Shown one piece after another: positions 45,640 through 57,166 of a DNA stretch of 64,000 bases. Each line of letters begins with the position of its first letter. Position 1 is the stretch's first letter. The notes under the pieces were generated by a model that searched no databases, was not told where the DNA came from, and saw nothing but the letters and a program-made list of their open reading frames with translations. Made by a program: the position numbers and the translations under genes. This stretch comes from Cephalopachus bancanus (taxonomy: Eukaryota > Chordata > Mammalia > Primates > Tarsiidae): NCBI GenBank assembly GCA_027257055.1, contig JAPVLO010000044.1, forward strand, positions 4,774,001 through 4,838,000, in the 5' to 3' direction.

Positions 45640-45800
45640 GGATACTTTGCAGTGCATCAGACATTGTGCTAGCAACTTTACGTGTTTTTCTGGTCCATTC
45701 TCACAACCCAATGAGAGTTATTAGCTCAGTTTTATAGAGCGGCACTTGAGGGTCAGGGAAATACAGTCACTTGTGCAAGGTCACCTGCTGAATTCAAACC
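45640..45800 (-). repeat. MIR SINE
   Basis: Reversed MIR: 'tcacaacccaatgagagttattagctcagttttatag' then 'cacttgtgcaaggtcacctgctgaattcaaacccctgtcttctgaatccaaagtcc'. Confidence 0.7.
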
Positions 45801-47216
45801 CCTGTCTTCTGAATCCAAAGTCCCTAGTCCTAACTACTATACATGCCAGCCCTGAGGCTGGTATGTGAATAGCATGCTTGCGGCTGTGCCCGGGTTCTGT
45901 TCCGGGGCCTGTGTGCCACTAGAAGGGCAGCTGCTCATGCCTACCAGCTCTCTCCCTTGCTGCTGCCCCCTTATGGGGGGGGCGTGACTTGCAAGATCTG
46001 AGTTGTGAGGCCTACCTGTTGTCGTACACTGAGGAAAGAGTATCCTGATGTGGAGGATGTTAATGATATCCATCAACCAACCAATCAACCCCTGAGGAGG
46101 CAGGCAACCAGTCAAGTGGGATGGAAACCCAGGGCCCAGTCGTGGGGCCCCCAGCTGCTTGGATGGCACTGTGCAGGAGTCAGTCTCTGAGGCTGCTGTG
46201 TGGGCTACTGTGATGCCCTGGGGAAGATTCTGCTTAAGGCAGTGCTGTCTGTGTGGGTTGAGGTGCAGAGAAAGACAAAGGAGGAGCATGTGGGCTTTTC
46301 TCATAACACGGGGACTGACATCCCACTAACCACTGACTTAAGGGACAGGCTACTCCCTGGAGCAGAGAGGGGTCCTGACTGGGGGACTGCTGTGGAGCTG
46401 ACCCCTCAGCTTTGCTGCCCTTTGCAGGGTAAAGTGCTCGTCCCAGCAGCTTGGGGCAGCCTGCTTGCTGCAGAGCTGGCTAGGGCCTCAGCCATCAGAC
46501 TCGCCGAAGACTGGGCTCCAGGACTATACAGTGGGTGAGCCTGAGGGGGCAAAACAGAAAGGCCGAGCAACCCAAAGAGCTCAGGTCCTCTCCCACTCGT
46601 TCTCTTCCCCTTTGGCCGGCATTGTCTATGCCTCAGTGTCCTTAGTTGTCCCAGGGAAAAAAACCCTATTCTCTCCAACCAGATAGGCATCATGGGCAGA
46701 TAGAGTAGCTTTCTGGAGCAGGAGGTGCTGGACCAATGTCAGAGTCGCCATCTGCAATCAACCCAGCCCCAGCCTCCGCCCTCACAAGTCCTCTCTGACA
46801 TTTACAGTCTTGTTTCATCCCTGCGCCCTCCAGGAAGCTGTCCTCAGCAACCTCAAGCCTACATGGGTGACTCCCTTCTCCAGCTCCCATGAGCAGCCAG
46901 CAGTCGGAACCCCAGTGTCCCCTTCAGTATTTTCATGTACACTGATGTCATTGTCTCTGTGTGGCAGGAATCCTGTGAGGGGAGGGCCATCCCTGAGTCA
47001 CCTCTGCATCAGGTCAGGGGAGGGTACCTAGGGGCCAAGGGGATGCTGCCCTTGGGACACTGAAGACAGAGCAACTGGCTCTGAAAGCCTTGAATGTAGC
47101 ACTCACTGCCTCCTCACTCTGCCCCAGCAATACCAGCAGTGCCTTCAGAAGCAGCTCAGGGCAGCAGTTCTCAGAGTCTTTCTCACCAAACTGTCTTCTG
47201 ACTTTTGCCCCCATAG

Positions 47217-47289
47217 ATATCAGCATACAGTTCATGTCTGTGGCCTTAAGAAGGATCTGAGAAACCTCCCTTATGGAGACCTGACTGAG
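47217..47289 (+). CDS. ABCC12: ABCC12 coding exon 12
   Basis: 73 bp, residues 571-595, phase 2 in (expected from the intact frame of exon 11) and 0 out, ATAG acceptor and GTGAGT donor. It encodes YQHTVHVCGLKKDLRNLPYG and DLTE, the NBD1 helical subdomain leading to the signature. Confidence 0.95.
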
Positions 47290-48862
47290 GTGAGTAGTGC
47301 TGGGAGCCCAAGTCCATGAAAGCTGCATGTAGCCCACTTGCCCAGGGCCAAAGGGCTGATGCCAGCAGGTCCCTGCTCCATGTCCAGATGCCCCAGAGGA
47401 CAGAACGGTCACAGGACATGTGGGCAAAGTTCAGGTTCCACCCATCCTGAATTCCCCACTTGAGTCTCTACTTCCTGGACGTCACAGTGGATGTGGCACC
47501 AAGTCCACAGGTATCTGGCACAGCGTGACCACTTCCTGGGGTTACTTCCAATCTGCCTGTCATCTCAGGAGAGGTTTCTAGTGGAAACTGCTTCCTTGCT
47601 TGAGGTCCAGCTCCGTCCCCCAGAGCAGGGGCCCAGGGGTGTTTCATGTGGCTGGCATCTCCAGGGCCCCTTCCTTCTTCAATGGCTCTGCCTAGGGCAG
47701 GAGTGTAGGGGTCACCTCCAAACAGTTCCTCTTAGGGTGCTGAACCTTCCATCACAAGTGACCCAGGGAGTCATCTTGACATCTTCCTGTGTCCCCATGC
47801 CTCTTATGCCCTCTGCATAGTCTTCTCCACCTTGCTTGGGAGCCCCAGAGGAGATTATAAGGCCAAAGCTTTCTATGCTGGTTCTTTTGGTCTGCCTGTG
47901 TCAAGAACGTGACCCCTACAGTCTTCCCGGCCTGCATTCGAGACCTCCCGCACTACAGCCCTGGCCACCCTCCCGGCTTCTGCCCGTCACTACTTGCCCA
48001 CCAAGTGTTCATGCACCTCCAAGCATCTAAGTCTGCTCCTGCTGTTGTCACTGCTCTTTGGGTTCCAGCCCCAAATTCATCTCCTGGAGCAAGGCTTTCC
48101 AGAGTCCCACAGTCTAAAGTGCTCGGTTTAGGCCTCTCAGTAGGCACTTGTTAAATTCTGGTTTGTGCCATTATTCTGTGTGTAATGAACTCCCCTGCTA
48201 GCTTGTGACTAAGACTTCTCTTCCCTCTCTTGCTCAGCTTCATGTTTCCACCCCTGCACCCAGCTCGATGCCTGGCTGAATATATGGGGGTTCACTCTGG
48301 GTTTGGTTGGATAGAATCACCTGGGGTAAATAACTAGGCTTTTTATTCTTTGAGAAAATATTGCCTGAGCACCTGTTCTGTGCCCAGCATGGTGCTAGGT
48401 CTTAGAGATGTGGAGATGAACAAGCCAGGTGTGACTCCTTTTCACAGAGCTTCGAGCTGCCTTGTGGGGGATGGTTGCTCCACAGGTAGATGAGTAGAGA
48501 GCTCCCTTTTCCACCCCACCCCCCACCAGCTGCTTTCTGTCTCATTCACTGCTCCATACTCCTAGAGCTTTCTGCTCAAATAATTCCCTTCAGTGTTAGG
48601 GGTCAAGACGTAGCCCCTCCCTGTAGAGCATACATTAGGGTGGGGGTACTAAGAGGCCGGCACCCTCCTTCAGCATAACGAAGAGCTTTGCCCACTAGAC
48701 TTCCTGGGGCCAAAGAGAAGTGGAGCTCTCCCCTCACCATGTGGACATGACAATCAGTCTGTATGTCTTTCTCCTGGGTCCAGAGAAGCTTTCAGGAGCT
48801 CCTGTTCTCCAAGAACTGCAGGGTGACCAGATGATAGGCAGTTTCATTGTCCTTGTTCACAG
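47290..48862 (+). other. ABCC12: ABCC12 intron 12
   Basis: No gene is recognised. A decayed L2-like area is possible around 47890-48150. Confidence 0.65.
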
Positions 48863-49066
48863 ATTGGGGAGCGGGGCCTCAACCTTTCTGGGGGGCAGAG
48901 GCAGAGGATCAGCCTGGCCCGCGCCATCTACTCCGACCGTCAGCTTTACCTGTTGGACGACCCCCTGTCGGCCGTGGACGCTCATGTGGGGAAGTACATC
49001 TTTGAGGAGTGCATTAAGAAGACACTCAGGGGGAAGACAGTCGTCCTGGTGACCCACCAGCTGCAG
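48863..49066 (+). CDS. ABCC12: ABCC12 coding exon 13 (NBD1 signature, Walker B, H-loop)
   Basis: 204 bp, residues 596-663, phase 0 both sides, CACAG acceptor and GTGATG donor. It carries the ABC signature LSGGQRQ (604-609 region), Walker B LYLLDDP with the D-loop LSAVDAH, and the switch histidine in VTHQLQ. The second acidic residue after Walker B is aspartate, as in other ABCC NBD1s, which is a family property and not damage. Confidence 0.96.
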
Positions 49067-50659
49067 GTGATGAGACATGCTGGATCCAAGAGGTCACAGG
49101 ATGGGTATGGTACCCAATGCTCACAGTTTCCTCTTCTGCCTAAACATCCTCTCCTGTCTGAGGCTGTTCTCACCTGGCCATGGTGGGGAGGGAGCAGGGG
49201 ATGAAAGAGCTCTCCTGGCTCCCAGGAGCCCTGCCTGCTTCTCTCTGTACATGGACTCAGTAGGGTCAAGAATTTACCCACCACAGGGTGAATTCTCCAG
49301 GCACAATTGAGTCCTGCCCATGAGGTCTGCCTGGGCACTCTTCCTCTGGTTCTGGGCTGCTGGTGGTGAGGAGATGGGGAGCCAGAGGAAACCATTCAGA
49401 CCCCACCCTTCATCCAGCAGGGCTGTACAGGCCTGAGGCTGGGGTCACCTTGGCTGGGGTGACTGGGGGTGGCAGACCCCAGACATTATACCCCAGGGAA
49501 AAGGGCTGGAAGCCAGGACTTTGGGGCCAAGGCTAAAGCTCTGGGGAAGATCTCTCTGCTCAGAGCCACTTTTCCAGGCTTGGGAGCGTGAGTCTTGCCA
49601 GAGTGACTGGGCTTGACCTGAGTGGGCTTATGGATTGGGCAGGGTGAGGACTGTCCTCACTGCATCAGTCCCACATAAGGGGTTCTGAATGCCCAGTGGA
49701 AATCCAAGCTTCTCCAACCTGAGACAAGCCAGATCTCCCACTCCCAGTCTCCCTCTTTCCTCTCCATAGTGAGTCTCCAGAGGCATAGAGGGGTTGGAGG
49801 ATCCACAACTCTTGCCGGAGGAGAGCCACCACAGGACTGACCTCCGTCAAGAGGCCCAGGGCAGCAGGAGTCTTGTCTGCTCTACTCTCCTGCCATCTGC
49901 CGGGAGCATGTTAAACAAGGGCCTGGTCTGGTGGCAGGAGGCAGTTCTCACTGCCTTGAAGAATGAGAGGCTACGGTGGAGAGGGAGAAGGCATGGCAGC
50001 AAATGAAGTTGCCATGGCTACAGGATGCTGCAGCCAGCATTTCAGGATTCTCTAGCAGTGGTCAGGAGGACCAGCCTGAAGGGGGCAATCGCCAAAGACC
50101 CCAAAAACCAAACTTTACCATGACCATGGTGCTGCCCTAGCCCCAGCTGACACTTGCCCAGGGCTAGAGTCCCAGCCCAGAATAAACTCCAAGCATCTGA
50201 ATTGTGCACAGGGGGATTGTCTGGGTTTCCCCTGAATGGGCTACACCACCTCCAGCTAACATTAAGCTGGGTTGTGTGGACAAGAGCTCCGGTTTCCTCT
50301 TCTGGTCAGGAGTTGGTGGAGGAGAAGGTAGGATTTCTTCTGGACCACCAACCAGGTGCTAAACGTGTTCACCACAGCTCTGTGTCAGGATTGTCCGTCC
50401 CTGGAGACAATGGGCAGCAGGGAGGGCTGTCCTTCTGAGGGCTCTGGGCTGGAGGGGGACACCTTGTGCCTGACAGATGTGAGTTAGAGCTGTTCCTCTA
50501 GGAGTCCTCACAGAAGGAAATCATAGCCTCAGTTCTGGTCCAGTCTTTGAAACCCACCAACCAGCAGTACAACCTGAGGCAAGAAAACCTCTTTTCCCCA
50601 GGCCTTAGTCTCCTCTAAGAGTCTACCTTTTTCCTCCTTCAGTAGTCTGCTGATAAGGC

Positions 50660-51460
50660 TTCTGGGGTCTGTTCACTGCCTGCTCCCATTTCCACCCCTC
50701 ACTATTTCTCTGGATTCCTCTCCACTGACGCCCTTACTCATTCTGCTTCAGCCACACCGACCTCCTTGCTATTCTTCAAACACAAGTGTGTTTCCCCATC
50801 AAGGCCTCTGCCCTTTCTGCTCTCCCTAGCTGAATCATTCTCTGAGCAGTCACAGGTATCTGGCCCCTTTTTAAGGTCTTATGCTCAATTGTCACGTCTT
50901 TCAGTAAGCCCTACCTTGCCTTACGCTGTTGAAAATTGCAGCTTTCACCCAGCGTTCTCTTCTCTCTTCCCTGTTTTATTGTTTTCTTTATCACTATAGG
51001 ATACACTCTTTATCTTTTTTTTTTTTTTTTTTTTGAGTTGGAGTCTCACTCTGTCACCCAGGCTGGAGTGCAGGGGCCTGCTCATGGCCACCGCAGCCTC
51101 AACCTGCTGAGCTTAGGTGATCCTTCTGCCTCAGCCTTCCAAGTAGCTGGAACTACAGGCATGTGCTACCACACCCAACTAATTTTTTGATTTATTGTAG
51201 AGATGAGGTTTCACCAGATTGTCCAGGATGGTCTCGGATCCCTGGGCTCAGGCAATCCTCTTACTTGGCCTCCCAAAGTGCTGGGATTATAGGTGTGAGC
51301 CACCGTGCCCTGCTCTTTATCTTATTTATTTAGTTATTAGCTATTGTCTACCACCACCATAAAACATAAACCACTTGAGGGCAGAAGCATTTGGTTTCAC
51401 AGTTCACCTCTGTACCATGAGTGCCTGGTACATGGTAGGTGCTCAGTAAGAGTTGTAGAA
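50660..51460 (-). repeat. L2 LINE interrupted by an Alu
   Basis: Reversed L2 on both sides of the Alu at 51016-51312. The left part carries 'gcctctgccctttctgctctccctagctgaatcattctc', the right part the classic end 'taccatgagtgcctggtacatggtaggtgctcagtaagag'. Confidence 0.7.
51016..51312 (-). mobile_element. Alu SINE, AluJ-derived, antisense
   Basis: Full reversed Alu with a long T tail and the GATTTATTGTAGAGATGAG linker. Target duplication CTCTTTATCT (51006-51015 and 51313-51322), inside an L2. Confidence 0.93.
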
Positions 51461-53147
51461 TGGAAAAAAAAAAAAAGTCTGCCTTTCCCCAAGGTCATTT
51501 TATCTTACTTTTCCTGTGTTGGAAAATGGAGTCAGCCACCAGGTGGCACCGGACCTTGGTCTGGCTGTTCCTTGTCAGGAAGGAGAGCACTCTGAGTCGG
51601 GAACTGGAGCCCTAGGGCTTTTCTAGAGAATTTCTCTGCTGCTTTTACTCTTGGGCCTGTAGGCTAAGCAGATGCTTCTGCCTAGTTGGACTGGTGATCA
51701 CTCTTCTACTACTTGAAGAAATAACGAAAAGAGCCTGGCAGCCGGCCACTGACATCCAACCCAGGTCACACTTGGTGAGAGTTTGCAGAGCAAAGTGGTT
51801 CAGATCCTTCTAGTATTTCTGAAGACAACTGGGGGCTCTCTGGCCAGAGGGAGCTTCACCAGGAGCTTCTGGAGGTGGAATGTATGCCCTGGCATAGGCA
51901 GAAAAGGCTACAGGGCCTATGGGCCCTCAGTTTCCCCATCTGGAAAATTGGCTGATAATAAAGCTGCTTGCTTTCTTTATTGGATTGTAAGAGATGGAGA
52001 GGTAAGAGAGGGGATCAGGTCTGTGCAAAGGTGAGATGTTATTTTCTGGGGGGAAAAAAAGACTCTGTTAGAACATGTCTCAAATGGATATTTAAAGCCA
52101 GTCTTTTCCTGCCTGGGCTGTCTGGGGAAGTAGACAGGGAGCTAGGCAGTTAGTCTGAGGGAAGCATAAAGACTGGAGCATCCAGGCTATCAAAACTGTT
52201 ATCATTTAGTCTTTGAGCAACAACGCCCACTCCCCCCAACAGGTGCACAGCGACCAAATGCGTTTACTTTAATGCCTCTAGTCAGGAGCAGCAAGGGCTT
52301 ATTTGACCTCGGACGGGTCCTGCAATACAGGAGAAGACTCTGGACCGTGCTGCAAAGGCTTCTTCAGGCTGAACCATCTCAGATCTCTCAGCATCTTGCC
52401 CACCTCTGGGGGCAGGGAGGGACTTACTTGATCCTACTGGGAGAGCTCTGGCTCAGTTCAAAATGAAAGGAAACCCCTCTTAGCAGTACTCTTTGATCTC
52501 TGGAGTGATATTGGAAATGAGAGGATTCAAATGAAGAAAACAGAAGTGCTTTGGGCAAAATGTAGGATGCCTGCATTAAATGTAGCTGTACTTTTATCAT
52601 ATAGATAAAGTTGGGAGTGTGGCTGCAGACTGCTCCATGGTCTGCTTCTCCTGTGCTGAATGGGGATGATAAAGAGGTTTTGTGATGCTATAACAGAGAA
52701 AGACCACTGCAAAGGTCACATTTCTCGTCTCTACCAGATCTTGGTCACGTGGTTGTCACTTTCATTTTACAAATCTCCATGATCAGATTTCTTAGGAGGG
52801 CATTGAAGGAGCAGTAAGTAGCAAAGGAAGATGGGATGTACTTCATGGTGACAGCTAAAGACTGACTTTTGCACTCATGAGACTTGGGTAGATCCATGGT
52901 TCTCAGCTGGCGACCATTTTGTTCCCAGAGGGCAATGTCTGGAGACATTTTTACTCGTCATAACTAGGGAAGCGGGTACTGATGGTATCTGGTGGGTAGG
53001 GGTCAGAAAGGTTGTTAGTGGGGGGACCCTAATGGCAATAGAGCTAAGGTTGAGAACTTCTGTCCTAGGTGATGGATGGGTGGGAGTTTGGCACGGGCTC
53101 TTCCTCCTCTTACCAGAAGTTCGCAGATCACTTCACTCTCTCTGCAG

Positions 53148-53282
53148 TTCTTGGAATCTTGTGATGAAGTCATTCTGTTAGAAGATGGAGAAATTTGCGA
53201 AAAGGGAACCCATAAGGAGTTAATGAAGGAGAGAGGGCACTATGCAAAACTGGTTCACAATCTCCGAGGGTTGCAATTCAAG
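53148..53282 (+). CDS. ABCC12: ABCC12 coding exon 14 (end of NBD1)
   Basis: 135 bp, residues 664-708, phase 0 both sides, GCAG acceptor and GTAGAT donor. It encodes FLESCDEVILLEDGEICEKG, the last beta strands of NBD1, and THKELMKERGHYAKLVHNLR, the following helix. Confidence 0.95.
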
Positions 53283-53390
53283 GTAGATCAGATGCCCCTG
53301 GGTGGGAGGGGCTGAGAGCCATCCCTCATGATTTCCAGCCTGGAAAGTTTCTGTCATTCAGCTTTCAGAGGAATTTCATCTTGTCTCCAG

Positions 53391-53466
53391 GATCCTGAAC
53401 ACATTTACAATGCAGCAATGGAGGAAACCCTGAAGGAGAGCCCTGAGGAGAGAGATGAAGATGCTG
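53391..53466 (+). CDS. ABCC12: ABCC12 coding exon 15 (acidic linker)
   Basis: 76 bp, residues 709 to 733 plus one base, phase 0 in, 1 out, CCAG acceptor and GTACAA donor. It follows an intron of only 108 bases. Glutamate-rich linker between NBD1 and TMD2. Confidence 0.92.
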
Positions 53467-53548
53467 GTACAAACAGAGTTAGAACCCACCTCTCCTACTG
53501 CCCCTGGCTCACGAATGCACACAGATTTCTCTGTATTTCTCATCCTAG

Positions 53549-53620
53549 TTTTGACTCCAGGAAATGAGAAAGATGAAGGAAAAGAATCTGAGACAGACTT
53601 AGACTCTGTAGACACTAAAG
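53549..53620 (+). CDS. ABCC12: ABCC12 coding exon 16 (linker)
   Basis: 72 bp in the CTAG form, phase 1 in and out, GTATTT donor, preceded by an intron of 82 bases. It encodes LTPGNEKDEGKESETDLDSV, a charged linker. A second in-frame acceptor (ACAG at 53521-53524) would add 24 bases and eight codons, all open, so the true 5' edge is uncertain. Confidence 0.8.
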
Positions 53621-53816
53621 GTATTTACTGCGCATTCCCTTGGTCGTATACTCTTAATCATTTGCTGGGCATCTACCATTCGGGATGGAGAAGTGTAGGC
53701 TTGGTGCATGGCATTTGGGGCAGCTAAGATTGTGTGGTCTCCTGCAGTGGAAACCTTGGGGTTCATCTGCCTAGGTCCAAGTTTTGACTCCACCACATGC
53801 TTTAGGTTTGTGACTT

Positions 53817-54106
53817 TTTTTTTGAGTTGGGGTCTCACTCTGTTGCCCAGGCTGGAGTGCAGTGGCATGATCACAGCTCACTGCAAGCCCTGACCTCCTT
53901 GGCTCATGTGATCCTTCCATCTCAGCCTCCTGCATAATTGGAACTATAGGTGTGCACCACCATGCCCAGCTAGTTTTTATATTTTTTTGTAGAGACAGGG
54001 TCTTGCTATGTTGCCTAGTCTGGGCTCAAACTCCTGGGTTCAAGCAATCCTCCTGCCTTGGCCTCCCAAATTGCTGGGATTACAGGTGTGAGCCACTGAG
54101 CCCGGT
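53817..54106 (-). mobile_element. Alu SINE (AluJ-like), antisense
   Basis: Reversed Alu with an ordinary AluJ-type linker (TATATTTTTTTGTAGAGACAGG), older than those with the variant linker. Imperfect target duplication TTTGTGACTT (53807-53816) and TTTGTGACCT (54111-54120). Confidence 0.92.
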
Positions 54107-54110
54107 CAGT

Positions 54111-54270
54111 TTTGTGACCTTGAACACTCTGCATCTTGGTTTCCTAATCCATAAGATGGGAAAATTATAGTACAGACCCCATAAGTTCTTGTAAAGATTA
54201 AATGAGAAAAAGTACATCAAGCAATTAGCACGGCATCTGACACATAGTAACTCTCAATAGCTATTATTAG
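54111..54270 (+). repeat. MIR SINE fragment
   Basis: Forward MIR text following the Alu: 'ttggtttcctaatccataagatgggaaaattatagtacagac', 'taaagattaaatgag' and 'cggcatctgacacatagtaactctcaatag'. Confidence 0.7.
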
Positions 54271-56419
54271 TTGGAGAGATCAAAGCAACGCACAGAGATT
54301 AATTAGCGGCAACAGCAAACACAAGAGCTATTTCTCACTCTCTATGGGGAGCATTGAGAAAGGATTGAGAGGCAGTGAGGGGACTGAGGGGGAATAAGGT
54401 TATTCATTCCTTCAACAAATGAGGACTAAGCACTGTACTATGTGCCAGATACTAAGCTAGGCTGGGGAGAGAGAAAATAAGTCCTGTATTCTTAGGACCT
54501 TATGATCTGGTGGGAGATCACAGGGAGATGGATAATCATGGGAAGCAAGCAGGAGTAATGGGGAGTTGGGGTGGGAGGAACCAGCAAGTCAGGGAGGGCT
54601 TCACAGAGAGAGTGACCTGTGGACTGGTCCTGTAAGGATGTGTAGGAGTTTGCTGGGGACACTATGGTGAGAAGGTGGAGGAGGGTGGAAGGTTTGAGGT
54701 TGATGCCAGGAGGAGATGCCAAGAGGATAGGGAGGAAGTGAGGGTAGCCTGGAGAGGGCCAGGCTGGTCAGGCCACCTCCCCTCCTCCTTGGACACTGCT
54801 GCCTTCCAATTCTTTGTCTATTCTACATCCCCGGAGCACCTACTCGGTGCCCTGATGCAAAGGGGTCAGGATTCCTCAAAGTGCACATAGCAAGGTGACT
54901 TTCCAAATTAGAGTTTTGTTCCTCATTAAGGCATAGCTAAAAAAAAAAAGCTTAGCACATTTCATCAAATCTAAGACGCCTTGCATTTTTTAAGACCATC
55001 ATCATTTTTACCTACCACTTGAAAAGAAAAAAATCTTTGCCAATTAAACGATATGACATACTATCAAATGGAAAGCACATCCAGATTTCAGAGATGCTAA
55101 AGTGTGGAAAGAAATGGGAGTCTTTGAAGTAATGAAATTTGGCACCATTAATGGTGCTTGTGACAAATGCATGTGCCTTTGAAAAGACAACATATTTTTA
55201 CTGTTCCGGAGGCTCCCTAGGCTGAAGTGAAGGGCCCAGACATCTCTTCCGTGCTTTTCAGAGAAAGTGCCAGGCTGCCTAGGATTTGAGGTCCTGTAGA
55301 GGGAGTAATCCCTGCTTCTCATTTCCTCACCACCTATCCTTTTTTGGAAGGAAAGTGGAATTGTGAAATTTCACTTTGAGAGAGACCCAGTCCTTGTGAA
55401 TAAATAACTGGGCTGTTCAGTGTTCTGGAAGCTATAGGCAGGGCAGCCCTGCCCACCTGCCTGGCACCAGTGTCTTCAAAAGCACAGCAGAGGCAAAAGT
55501 GAGCACCAGCAGCACTCCTGAGGATGGTGGGCTGCAAGGGACTTGACCGCTCCCTTTGTGCTCCAGGCCTCCGTTCATTGGGCTCTGCCTGCACACTGAG
55601 GCGTCTCCCTCATTTTGCAGTCTCAGAGGGAGACACAATGAGCTAAAGTCAGGCTGAACATTTTCAAAGGAGTGCACTGGTTCCCAGGCAGAGAGTATAA
55701 TGGTGGCTCTATCCAGCGAGGCGCCTTTGAGGTGTGAAAGCCTTCCCTGTCAGGGCAGGATGCAGAGAGGCTGTGTGTGGGCTGCCCCCTCTTCTAACTC
55801 TATTCATCTCTGTTTATGAAAGCTAAGTATGGTTTATGATTCTGCTTTGAAGTTGACATTTTCATGCTTCTCCATGGCGGACAGGGAAGAGACAGGCATT
55901 CAGTGCTTGCTGCTGGGGGCTGCTTCAGCATCTCTGCTCCTCTGAATGTTTCCACAAGGACTTAACAGTCGTGTCCTCTTTTCCTCTGGGGCATGGAGAG
56001 GTCATGGGACAGACATGGAGGGAATCTGTTGTCCATGTAGCCGCCAACCTAGGAAGATACCCGGCTTTTCTTCTGCATGGTGTGAGCACTGAGAAGATAG
56101 GAACTGCCTTTCTCATTTGCCCTGTGGTAAATGCGGGTGCTTTTACCACCTCAGCGCAGGCAGCAGACTCCTAACTGTCATCACTGCATTCCTTTGCCTG
56201 GGTCTGCCAGCTACTGAGGGGGCCCTCACCCCATAGTCCATAGAAGCTGCTATAGAAAAATCCCAGATCCCACTCATCATATGGAAAAACCCTGAGGTGT
56301 ATGTCTACACTGGCTGTGGGATTTCTCTACATGGGATTAAGCTCCAGCCACCCACAATGGTTGCTGGCTTGGTGATACCCCGTTTTCTTTAACTTTATTT
56401 TTATTTATTTATATCTTTA

Positions 56420-56690
56420 GAGACGAGGTCTTGCCCAGACTGGAGTACAGTGGTATAATCATAGCTCTCTGTAACCTGGTATTCCTGAGCTCAAGCAGTC
56501 CTCCTATCTCAGCCTCCCAATAGCTGGGACTGCAAGTGTCCACCATTATGCCTGGCTAATTTTATTTTTCTGTAGAGATAGGGTCTCAACTATATTGCCC
56601 AGGCTGATCTAAAACTACTGGTCTCAAGCTATCCTCCCACCTTAGCTTCCCAAAGAGTTGAAATTACGGGCGTGAGCCACCACACCCAGT
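56420..56690 (-). mobile_element. Alu SINE (old AluJ), antisense
   Basis: Diverged reversed Alu, right end at 56690; no clean target duplication seen. Confidence 0.85.
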
Positions 56691-57076
56691 GGTGATATGT
56701 CTTCTGTTGTTGCCTTCCCTTCCCTACTCCTTTTATCTCCCCAGTAAACTACATGTATTCCTATCCTCTTCTCGAGTGCTGCTTCTGGGAGAAACAGACC
56801 AAGGCAACCTCTGTATTCCCAGGACTGAGCACATAGTATGTGTTTAATAAATATCTCTCAAAAGACCTAAAGTCTATTTCACAGGGATGTAATGAAGATC
56901 AAATCGAGTAAATAAGTAAAGGTGTGTTGGAAATTTGAAAGCACGGGGCAAGTGGAAGGATGATCATAGTGCCCTCAGTCGTGGTATGGCGTGTGCAAAA
57001 GGGTGTGCCTGCCTTGGAGGGCCCCTGCCCAGCAGTGACTGCCATGGCACTTGTGTGTTTGTGTTTGTCTCCATAG

Positions 57077-57166
57077 TTCCTGTGCACCAGCTCATCCAGA
57101 CTGAATCCTCCCGGGAAGGAACCGTGACCTGGAAAACATATCACACATATATTAAGGCTTCTGGAG
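57077..57166 (+). CDS. ABCC12: ABCC12 coding exon 17
   Basis: 90 bp, residues 758-787, phase 1 in and out, ATAG acceptor. It encodes VPVHQLIQTESSREGTVTWK and TYHTYIKASG, the segment before the first helix of TMD2. The donor GGAG|GTTCAG departs from consensus at +3 and +4. Confidence 0.92.

Larger units (their letters stand above)
43705..47216 (+). other. ABCC12: ABCC12 intron 11
   Basis: Contains an antisense Alu (43804-44087), reversed MIR pieces (44550-44700 and 45640-45800), and otherwise unassigned sequence. Confidence 0.7.
49067..53147 (+). other. ABCC12: ABCC12 intron 13
   Basis: Contains an L2 (50660-51005 and 51313-51460) split by an antisense Alu. No gene is recognised. Confidence 0.7.
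53621..57076 (+). other. ABCC12: ABCC12 intron 16
   Basis: Contains antisense Alus at 53817-54106 and 56420-56690, a MIR-like piece at 54111-54270 and an unassigned old repeat at about 54395-54640. Confidence 0.7.

Noticed and set aside
46000..46700. possible coding sequence in intron 11 (several overlapping frames)
   Set aside because: Frames on both strands are short, unrelated to known proteins and inside an intron with good flanking splice sites.
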